A DNA stretch of 64,000 bases from Dichetophora obliterata (lineage: Eukaryota > Arthropoda > Insecta > Diptera > Sciomyzidae), in NCBI GenBank assembly GCA_963920525.1, contig OY986435.1:267558299-267622298 (forward strand), given 5' to 3'. Shown in pieces: positions 56,044 to 64,000 of the stretch. Position 1 is the first letter of the stretch; every line of letters starts with the position of its first letter. The position numbers and the translations under genes are program-made. The notes beneath the pieces were generated by a model. The model ran no database searches. It was not told the origin of the DNA and was given only the letters and a program-made list of their open reading frames with translations.

Positions 56044-57269
56044 CAGAGTTGGGCGTAGTGCACTAAATGTTGAGTGCACTCAGCCTTTCACTAGCACTAA
56101 AATATATTGAAAGAAATTATACTTTTCGTAGTAGAAAGGCTGAGTAGTTTAGTAACTACTAGTTACTAAATCTCCACTTCACTCAATTAGTGCAAAATTT
56201 GAACAGCCACTAAATGAAAGCTGCAACTGAAAGTTTTTCCACTCAAATTTCAAATATGACTGGTTTTAAAACTATTTCAGTTAGACTCGAATAAAAAAAT
56301 TTATAATTAAGAAAAACTATTTTTCGAGCTTCTGGTCATATATGTTTACGAAGAAAACAGCAAAAACAGCTCTGAATGAGCATCACCAAGCTAGGATCAG
56401 ATAGACAGTTTATATAAAATTGGTGTTATTTAAAATAATAATTTCATGAAAGTTAAATTTGCTTACAGCAAATAATTGTTAGCATAGCTTATTTTTTTTT
56501 TTTGTTTTACTTAATATTTTTACATTTTACTGAGAATAGCATAGAAACATAAAAATTTCTGTGTAATATTTAAATACTCAATACTACAAGTAAACTGTTC
56601 CTGTTTTCTTTCAATTGAGTGGTAACTTTCTGTGCTGTACCACTATTAGTGCAAGTATTTTTTTTGCACTATTTATTTAGTGCAAAAAAAAATGTTTCAC
56701 TAAGCTGTAAACATTTTTTTTTCACTGTTCTTACACATTGGCGTCGGAAGCGGGGCCAAAGGGGCAGTTGCCCCCCACTTTTTTAGCTAGATAAACAATT
56801 TAAAAAGAAAACTTCAAAAGTTATTCAAAATATCAGTTTTTTTACAACGATAATATTTTTGTATTATATATTTTCCTCTTCTTTCTCTCTTCTTCATAAG
56901 CATGCTTGCGGATAACCATTTTCTTTCTCTGTGTTTGCAAAAAGATAGAGCAAAATGTAGAGTTTCTACTGCAAACCCACCACTTCAGTTTAAAAGCACC
57001 CTTAAGTATGTAGCTTAATGCTTGTTAATTTTGCAACTCTGGTAAGAAAAAATTTGACATGTTCTTAGGGGCTTTCCATATTGGACGACATGTTGTACGA
57101 TAAGTTAGATGGAAAACTTATAGGACTATTTGACTGAGCGTTCGAACGATCCAACTTGTAAAGCAACATCATTAATTGCAAGCTCTCAAGCAGAACACAT
57201 CCGGCTAATAGCTAAGCAACTTTTAGATGCCCTAACAATTGAGCAGTAATTTTACATAGTTGTACAATA

Positions 57270-58161
57270 TTGTACAATCGGCAGAAAAAAACCAAAAATT
57301 TCGACTATCGTTTTAGCTTACGCATGGTACTACATGTTGTACACTCTGCCATATTGGTCCAAAATTTTGAACCATACGAAATCTCCTACTGTGAATTAGC
57401 TGATGAAAATCCACCTCGACACTTTGAAGAAACATCAAATCCGGTTCCTTCAGTACAGATTCCATTATATGATCGGCTACGAAAAGATTATTTCGAAATT
57501 TCAGATCTTCCCTCATATGAAATAACGGCTAGATTCGATCAAACAGGTTGATATTTTACTTTTTTTTTATTTTTGCAAGTTTACACCAGCTTCACTCAAC
57601 CGACTCACTTTGATTTAACATTCGGTGAGTCGGTTGAGTGAAGCTAGTGTAAACTGGCACTTTGTAAATCTTACATACAATCTTACGTACATTTAAACAG
57701 ATCTTGACACTCTGGAATCGTTGGAAAATATTGTAATCGAAGCCTTCAACGGAAAAGTGCCTTCTGAACAAAATTTAAAAACAAAACTAGATCTTTATGC
57801 AGATGACTTTTTTGCAGATAAAATTGCTGAAGCAATTGCCTGGCCAAACATCTTGAAATTGTAGTGGCATTGTATCCCAATTTGCGAAAAATTCGGATAC
57901 TGTAAAAAAACTATTAAATGAAGTTGAAAAACTTATTGCTTTGCTTTTGACTGTGCCTGCATCAGCAGCTTCATCGGAGCGTTTTTTAGTGCACTAAGAC
58001 GACTTAAAACGTATCTTCGAGCAACTATGACACAGAAACGACTCACTCATGCGGCTCTTACACACATTCACAAAGATAAAACCGAAGAATTGAATTCGAT
58101 GGAGATGGTGAAAGAGTTCGTTTCTCGCAAGGACAGAAAGAAACATTTTGGAATAATTTAA
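57270..58161 (+). pseudogene. ZMYM1-like hAT transposase remnant with an intron-like gap
   Basis: 57290-57545 encodes NPVPSVQIPLYDRLRKDYFE and related sequence up to DQTG. A probable intron (57546-57699; donor CAG|GTTGAT, acceptor TTTAAACAG|AT) contains a hairpin. 57700-57860 continues LDTLESLENIVIEAFNGKV and YADDFFADKIAEAIAW. After stops near 57860 and 57915, 57950-58161 gives the C-terminal dimerisation region SALRRLKTYLRATMTQKRL, THAALTHIHKDKTEELN and FVSRKDRKKHFGII, stop 58159-58161. The N-terminal zinc finger region and most of the core are missing. Non-functional. Confidence 0.85.
57578..57655. repeat. 31-bp-arm hairpin inside the hAT intron
   Basis: Arms 57578-57608 and 57625-57655 are complementary with a single mismatch (AGTTTACACCAGCTTCACTC and so on), around a 16-base loop. 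Possibly a minimal foldback element. Confidence 0.92.
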
Positions 58162-58689
58162 ATTGATATAACTGTTTGTACCTTATTGCATTTAAACCAT
58201 GTAAAGATATACCTAGTCTTGCTTTATAAAAGCAACCATTATTTCTTATATTTTCATATTATCATATGAAAGATCCTTTAAAGAATGATCTCTAATATTA
58301 AAATTGGAAGAACTTTTAAAAATAATGAAATTTTAATATTTTTTATATATTTTTATATTTTTTTTATCTAAAACTAAATAAAAAAATTGGTTTATTCACA
58401 TTCATGCTTCTTTGAAGAAATTTTGGTGAACTTTTTTTTGCACCACCATTTATACTGCCCCCCCCCCATTTGTACTGCCCCCCTAGACGAAATTAGCTTC
58501 CGACGCGCTTGTTCTTACATGAATTTGAGTGAGAAATTTTTCACTATCACTATCACTCATGTATAGTGAGGATTTTATTTTTCAATTCAGCAGTCAAAAA
58601 TAATAGAAGATAGAGAATAGTTTTACACTATCAGTACATGTAAGCTGAAACTGCAAATTTAGTGCACTACGCCCAACTCTGATAAGCAG

Positions 58690-59444
58690 CCACTGAAGCA
58701 CCTTGTGCATTTCTCATACGAATGTATGAATTTTTTGTCTTCTTAGATTTCGCTATTTTATTAGATATTCGTTTTATTCGCACTCCAACTGATATTTTGT
58801 TTTCTTTGTACGAAGAATTTTAAAGGCTGTAGGTTTACGCCAAGGTGTCAAATATCACTTTGTGAAAATTTGTGAAAACGACCCCCATACAAACCGCGTT
58901 GTAAGACTTAATTCTACGTCAAAAAGCAACCTGCCAGCTATAAAATTCTGCTCAAGTGATGCAGAACTTGATGCAGGTACCTCAGGATAAGGTAGGTGAA
59001 ATGTCATATTTTAAAATTTTTAATTTTAGCTAATTCTGTTGTCACTTGGGCTACAAAAACAGTTTAAATTGACCTGAATGGCTTGTTGTATTGTTAACCT
59101 GACGATTCGTATTGGCAAATTTTAACCTGAAATTTAGTTAAAGTTTGGTTAAATTAACCAGATTTTTTTTTGAGTGTGCACTCAGGGAAAAATACTCTTA
59201 CCTGCTTCAGGTTTCTTTTACTAGACGAATTTGGTTAGGAGAGTCAACCACATCGTATTAACATGATCCACGTTACTTTCATCTGACGGATCTGGTTAAC
59301 AAAAATGCATGCAAAAAATAGCGGAAAAAACATGGGTGCTTATAGCGGAAAAAATAAACCTGCCAGCGGTCAAATTTTGATGTAGTGATGCAGAATTTTA
59401 AAAAAAAAATGTCGCAATAACTATAACTTGAATTGAATTATAAT
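58690..59444. other. Intergenic stretch downstream of the protease gene
   Basis: No ORF of note. GAGTGTGCACTCA near 59174 is a small palindrome. TTAACCTGA-type repeats occur around 59094-59160. Confidence 0.4.
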
Positions 59445-59450
59445 TTTATT
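59445..59450 (-). promoter_or_regulatory. Polyadenylation signal AATAAA of the protease gene
   Basis: AATAAA on the minus strand starts 3 bases after the TAA stop (59454-59456). It implies a very short 3' UTR unless another signal further left is used. Confidence 0.6.
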
Positions 59451-59453
59451 GTA

Positions 59454-62400
59454 TTATAACCAAGCTCCTATATTGTCTGTAATCCATTGCATATAGTGCG
59501 GTACATTAGTATATACAGCTGGTAAATTCTTTTCTCCGCACGTTGAGACGCCAAAGCTAACGATTCCAAACTGCACCAATTTTAATTTTCTATTGTAGAG
59601 CGCGGCCTGAGCAATTGGACCGCCCGAATCTCCACGACAAGAATCTTGCATGTTATTTCCGCCCACACAAAGCTGACCCTGTGTTATGTTGACATTTTTA
59701 TAGGCTTCCCTGCAGGCGTTATGGTCTTTGTGTGGGAGATTTGCCCACATTAAGACATCGGAAGTGCTACCTATTTGGTGTGCGGTTAAAAAACGTTTAT
59801 AAATAATATTTATTCTTATTGGTTTTTATCGGGTGAAATACCTTTTTCAGTGTAGCCCCAACCAGAAACAAAATAAGTCTGAGGCGTAGTACTCATCAGC
59901 TGTGGTGTGATGGGCAAGCAAATGGCTCGGATGTGTCCTAAGAAAACAAAAAAAATAGGTTATAGTGGTTGATATTCTTACTCATAACTCTTTTTTGCGA
60001 ACACTAGGTCTGTTCCCGTACTAGATTCAAGTAGCTTGAATGCGTTATTTTACAAATTTTTAAAGCTCGAGAGAGAAGAATAACATACAAAATGTCACTC
60101 TCTAATCTGTTACAATTACTTGAACTTAGTACGAGAACAGACCTAATAGCTGCGTTCCATTCGCTTCAAAATAATCCAGATTATTTTTTTTTACATGCAA
60201 AGCAACAACAAAAATAATAATCCTATAACAAATAGGATTATTTTTGCTATCCATATAAAATTGTGATATAGCCTTTAAAAAATTTGAAACACAGGTGCCG
60301 CACCTGTATATTTTTATGAGCTGTCATTTCATTTTTCGCATTATTTGTTTGTTTGATACAATGACTATTAGGTAGCCATGACAGCTACCTATTTTCTCAC
60401 GAGCTGAGACCATCGAATGTTAAACAAGAGATAACGAAACAAACCGAGTGTGTCACACACATTGGACGCATTCAGAGGAGCCAACAATTGCACTTTTATA
60501 TAATTGCATAATATTAATAATTAAAATAAATAATTTGCAATTTTTCTGACGTTTAGAGTAAAACACATTCAGAGGAAAACATCGTTCACTAAGGTATCGC
60601 TACCATAGCAGTTCACAGCAGTTTTGAACAACACACCTTCTCATGACACCTAATAGTTATTGTATCATGATTGCTTGTTTGAATTTAATTTTGACTGCAA
60701 CGGTAGTGCCCTCTACGAGTCGTTTGTCTTGCCGTTCCTTTGAGAAAATTTGTTATCGCGATTATATTAAGGCGAAAGGAACGCAGCTAATGTTATGCAA
60801 TAAACACGGTAGAAGAATACAGGTAGATGAACCAGATGAGAGTATACTGCCGGAAATGTCAAAACGAAGTAAAACGTTTTATTTCTTTTCTTTTGTTTCC
60901 ATTCGCCACACAGCTGAATTTGATAGACATGGCAGTATGGAAGAAAAGCACAGTCAGCGCTGCAGCTACCTCTTTCCCTGTACCATGGAAATAAATAAAT
61001 GTGAGATGTCTACAAAAACAACAATGTTGTTATTAATGCATTTCCAACAAGTTTAACATGCATACTACATACGAGATTTTTGTGGAAACAGAACTAAACG
61101 GTAATCAAAAACTAGAGATTGACGCTTTGACTGTTATTCTCTCTTGAGTTCGAAAAATGTGTAAAGAAACGCTTTCAAGTAACTTCAAGTTACTTGAAAC
61201 GAGTACGGAAACAAACCTATTTGTGAAATTCTGAATATAATGGTTGTCTGATTTTGTATTAATATCCTTAACGGAAGTCCTCAAAGGACTTTGGCTACAA
61301 TTGTGTACAAACGAACTAAAGGGTTGCAGAAATATACGATTTCTTTCCTTAAAATTTTATTTGTATTACATATTTTAAAATTTTTTCAATAAAAAGTAAA
61401 CAAAAAAGGCACAATTACAAAGGTATTATATAATTACAAATAAATATTTGTATATATCTTAGTACATTTTTTCACAAATGCAACCATGTGCACAAATGTG
61501 CACATTACTGTTGCGTGCAGATGTACACAATTGTGTTCATCATATTACGTTACAGTTTAAGTACGTAATTAACGAATCGAAATCAAGAAATTTTGTATTA
61601 CTCTTGTTTCTTAACGTTTTATAAAGTCAAATTTATTTACTTACATGAATTAGCTTCTAAGACTTGTAATGAAAGTGGTGAGAGCGCTTTAGAAACTAAG
61701 CTTCTTACACCAAAATTTATAGACGATCAGCTGTTTCTCCAAAATAGTGTGAAAAGGAAAGCCAAATACATCACTGCAGCCACAAATCATTAAAATTTAA
61801 CACGCCTTTACGTTACAATCGACTTTCAAATATGATGAACACAATTGTGTAAAAAATGTCACAAAGGGTTAATGGGATCAGTACCTCAGTTCTGTAGCTA
61901 TTGCGACAAATAGTCACATTTTCTGACGTCACAATAGGTTTGTTTCTTCCGTACTCGATTCAAGTAACTTGAAGTTGCTTGAGGGAAGAATAACATGGAA
62001 AATGTCACTCTCTATTCTATTACAATTACTTGAAGTTAGTACGGAAACAGACCTACTGTTTCATTCCAAAATACTCGCTTTTGCGAAAACTAGTGTTTCT
62101 GTAAACCTCTGTACGGGTAGTCTTAAAACGAGTATCAAGATATTCGCTTTGAAACGAGTGATTGATATGTTACATTCGTTGCGAACAAATCAAACATAAC
62201 AGTCAAGCATCGTCGGACAAACAAATCCAAATCAATCTGAAACCGAATCGAATCAATGAATGTTTCGAAAAATATGAATGCTGATGGGTCGCTGATGCTA
62301 AATCCATTGTCAGAATTTACAAAATCCAAAATTTATTTGGCAAGAAGGTTTCCACTTTTATTTTTGCGATTTCAAAGCAGGGGAAAACACTACGTAAAAA

Positions 62401-63954
62401 TGGGTCGCTGATGCCAAATTCATTTTCAAAATTTACAATTTCCAAAACTTATTTGACAATAGGGCTGCCACCTTAAACTTTTTTATTTTTGAAATTACAA
62501 AGCTGGGGCAAACACCAAGTAAAAATTGGTCGTTTCTTATTTCGATAGAACATGCATTGAGCATATTGAAGTAGTTTTTGCAACATGGAATATGTTGTTT
62601 TTTTTTTTATTTCATTTTTGGAAATACATAATTGAATGTCATCACCGACAAATTTTTAAAAGCGGGTAGAACAGACTCCAATTTTTCTCTGCAGGAAATG
62701 TTCAAAAATCTACTCAAGTTGTGATCTTGTAGGGTCTCTGATCGTGCGAGCAAGTCACATAACCATTTAGTGAAATAAATTATTCCAATAACCAAACCTG
62801 AAGTATTTCGTATTATTAAATGTTCTTAATAAACATAATCTTGGGAGAACTTTTTTACTGTTTGATGCCAGCTCTGCCAAAATAATAATTCTGATAAAGA
62901 GGCTACTAAGCTTTTACTGCATTCAGACTGCTTAGAATCAAGTGCTGATTAGGATCGGCAATGCTCAAGATGTGTTGGAATGTGTGTATACTTTATAACT
63001 AGCAAAGATTGACTTACTTTTGAACTCTACTGGACGATTCAAGCGTATTAGCGCAATGTCGTTCATTATGTTGAAGCGGGTGTAACCGGGATGTGGTATG
63101 ATTTCATCAATACCGATGTCTTCAACTGGAGGCGCACAGACCAGCTTTGTGCCAAAGAGCTGGCAATCCTCTACGCTGCTTGTGTTGTGTTCGCCCAAGC
63201 GGACTTCTGTTCTAAGGTTGGTGCATGAAATGAAGATGTTTTAATAAAAATAAAATGTTTCCGTGCTCAAGATGATATGAGGCAAAATAAGCAAGCTAGG
63301 TCAACCATTCAAGGTGCTTCATTTTAATTCATTTTCGACTAGATTATAGAAACTTAATGCATCAACAAAGTCATTAAGAGTCAAGAGTAGAAAATCAACT
63401 AAATTGGAGAATTGGTGGTAAAGCAGTTCTATTAAGTAGAACTTCTTGCGGATTTTTTTGAATCATGGAACAAACTTACAGTGCATATCTTATGCCCACC
63501 ACACAATGTGCTGCCGTCAGAACATAACGTTCATTTATAAGGGTTCCACCACATTTAAAGGGATTGATGTCATCGTCATATTTTAATAAAGCCATCCATG
63601 GGAAGGTAAAGAGTATAGCTTCTTTTCCATTTGCTACGCGTGGTATATCAAAATAGCCACAAGGAAGTTTTTGCAACTGCTCCACCACTTCACTATTTAG
63701 TGTTATATCTTCTTTGGAACAGCAGACATGATTCTAGAAAAGATGTTTTGTCGTAATTTTTTTCTTCTTTTTGTTTCTAAGATCACTCACCTGTCCACGA
63801 AATACTCCACAAAAGCTTTGCTGAATGAATTTCCTGTCATTTTGAGGTATATTTAAGCCATGAGTTTTGAGAGTCGTTACAATGGACGAACATGAAGGTA
63901 TCGGCACACATTGTCCAGCTGCATCTGTTGGTGTTACACATTCATCGGCATACT
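59454..63954 (-). CDS. grass: Clip-domain serine protease, Grass-like (Toll pathway), 5' end off window
   Basis: Five minus-strand exons: 63954-63791, 63733-63480, 63211-63018, 59937-59842, 59770-59454; all joints have GT-AG ends and the frame stays open for 340 codons. Exon 1 encodes a clip domain with Cys at DEC, GQC, PSC, SFC and, in exon 2, VCC. Activation follows PRVANGKEA. The trypsin-like domain has LTAAHCV (His), MNDIALIRL (Asp), GDSGGP (Ser) and Asp in QDSC, so it should cut after Arg/Lys. LVCAPP, HIRAICLPITPQL and YFVSGWGYTEKGSTSDVL match the Grass type I know from Drosophila, a haemolymph protease acting upstream of Spatzle-processing enzyme. The signal-peptide exon is outside the window. 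The gene symbol marks family resemblance; orthology is not proven because a second copy existed (38.6 kb). Intron 3 (59938-63017) is 3,080 bp; the others are 57, 268 and 71 bp. Confidence 0.92.
60007..60143. mobile_element. 137-bp TA-flanked MITE in protease intron, copy 1
   Basis: The ends GGTCTGTTCCCGTACTA and complemented GGTCTGTTCTCGTACTA are flanked by TA (60005-60006, 60144-60145). Contains AGAAGAATAACATACAAAAT, shared with 61937-62053. Confidence 0.88.
60643..61056 (+). CDS. 137-codon ORF in the protease intron, unknown
   Basis: An ATG-to-stop frame on the strand opposite the protease. The N-terminus (SYCIMIACLNLILTATVVPS) is hydrophobic with a small-residue end, like a signal peptide. 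It is followed by RLSCRSFEKICYRDYIKAKG and LMLCNKHGRRIQVDEPDES, with Cys residues and basic and acidic segments; the last third looks less ordered. Composition is less AT-biased than neighbouring frames. There is no recognised family, promoter or poly(A) signal that I can tie to it. It may be a small secreted-protein gene, a transposon scrap, or chance. Confidence 0.3.
   Translation: MTPNSYCIMIACLNLILTATVVPSTSRLSCRSFEKICYRDYIKAKGTQLMLCNKHGRRIQVDEPDESILPEMSKRSKTFYFFSFVSIRHTAEFDRHGSMEEKHSQRCSYLFPCTMEINKCEMSTKTTMLLLMHFQQV
61080..61217. mobile_element. Diverged TA-flanked MITE in protease intron, copy 2
   Basis: The right end complemented, GGTTTGTTTCCGTACTCG, is intact and followed by TA at 61218-61219. 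The left end (near GTGGAAACAGAACTAAAC) is decayed. The core GTTATTCTCTCTTGAG is the complement of the family's AGAAGAATAAC segment. Confidence 0.65.
61526..61849. mobile_element. 324-bp MITE with CACAATTGTGTTCATCATAT ends, TA target
   Basis: The ends CACAATTGTGTTCATCATAT are exact inverted repeats and TA lies on both sides (61524-61525, 61850-61851). The first ten bases are themselves palindromic. No credible coding. Confidence 0.88.
61937..62053. mobile_element. 117-bp TA-flanked MITE in protease intron, copy 3
   Basis: The left end GGTTTGTTTCTTCCGTACTC and right end complemented GGTCTGTTTCCGTACTAAC. TA flanks (61935-61936, 62054-62055). The centre AAAATGTCACTCTCTATTCT matches copy 1. Confidence 0.88.
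62285..62535 (+). repeat. Tandem repeat, 116-bp units, in protease intron
   Basis: Units start GGGTCGCTGATGC at 62286 and 62402, each followed by AAAT-CATT-TCA-AATTTACAA and, about 70 bp in, TTTTTATTTTTG-ATT-CAAAGC-GGG-AAACAC. A third partial unit starts near 62527. A related single unit is at 52920-53040. Confidence 0.82.
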
Positions 63955-64000
63955 CTATTTAAAAGCGGTGAGTTTCGGGAGTTGCTCAGCACGTTCAACA

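Larger units (their letters stand above)
56735..58510 (+). mobile_element. hAT element (ZMYM1-like transposase remnant) nested in a MITE
   Basis: The ends contain GCGTCGGAAGC (left 56740-56751, right complemented 58494-58506) with Gly-run C/G tracts inside. The flanks repeat GTTCTTAC exactly (56727-56734, 58511-58518). 1,776 bp remain. Internal transposase coding is partial. Confidence 0.9.
56044..58681. mobile_element. hAT-type MITE (CAGAGTTGGGCGTAGTGCAC) hosting another hAT
   Basis: The ends CAGAGTTGGGCGTAGTGCAC are exact inverted repeats for at least 25 bp. ATAAGCAG flanks both sides exactly (56036-56043, 58682-58689), the 8-bp hAT signature. About 860 bp belong to the MITE; the rest is the inserted hAT element at 56735-58510. 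Confidence 0.92.

Noticed and set aside
1..64000. CRISPR array, prophage, operon or other prokaryotic system
   Set aside because: No regularly spaced identical short repeats with unique spacers and no bacterial-type gene clusters; introns, LTR elements and Tc1/hAT elements show insect DNA.

Overview
This window is AT-rich eukaryotic DNA. Spliced genes, a Toll-pathway-type clip protease and the mobile-element mix (copia, jockey-like LINEs, Tc1, hAT, many TA-, TTA/TAA- and 8-bp-target MITEs) point to an insect, most likely a cyclorrhaphan fly. The species cannot be fixed from the sequence. There is no sign of bacterial or plasmid organisation.

The only convincing host gene is at the right edge on the minus strand (59454-63954, five exons visible, 5' end off the window). 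It is a complete clip-domain plus trypsin-like serine protease that looks like Drosophila Grass, which acts upstream of Spatzle processing in the Toll pathway. Its 3.1-kb third intron in the window (59938-63017) is loaded with small TA-flanked MITEs and a 116-bp tandem repeat, and holds one 137-codon ORF of unknown status. A second, broken copy of its last two exons lies about 21 kb downstream in the same orientation (38645-39012). That copy has lost the active-site serine region through an out-of-frame deletion.

The rest is mainly transposon strata. Left to right: a Tc1 element with one frameshift (831-2467); a long inverted repeat and MITE-like elements (2.8-4.8 kb); a decayed coding stretch (6.2-6.8 kb); a decayed LINE (7.2-9.2 kb); minisatellite and LTR-element scraps (9.7-11.6 kb); and a nested complex at 11.56-20.0 kb. 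In that complex a copia element carries a jockey-like LINE, the LINE 3' end carries a TAA-flanked MITE, and that MITE carries a TA-flanked MITE. A deleted Tc1 sits just downstream of the copia 3' LTR start. Then come a tRNA-like repeat (20.4-21.4 kb), an hAT MITE (23.4 kb) and a second copia element whose middle is inverted (24.1-27.2 kb). Three jockey-like LINE pieces follow in alternating orientation (27.4-31.6 kb).

From 32.8 to 58.7 kb lie more MITEs with readable target duplications, Helitron-like repeats, a tandem array with an exact 366-bp duplication (37.2-37.95 kb), a truncated hAT transposase (41.6-42.95 kb), a pogo/Tigger-like transposase remnant (46.9-47.8 kb), a foldback hAT MITE in several copies (44.8, 52.2 and 54.2 kb), and an hAT element nested inside an hAT-type MITE (56.0-58.7 kb).

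I found no CRISPR array, rRNA, intact tRNA or novel multi-gene system. The main interest lies in the datable nesting, the rearranged elements and the duplicated and broken immune protease. All calls come from reading the sequence; no database search was run.
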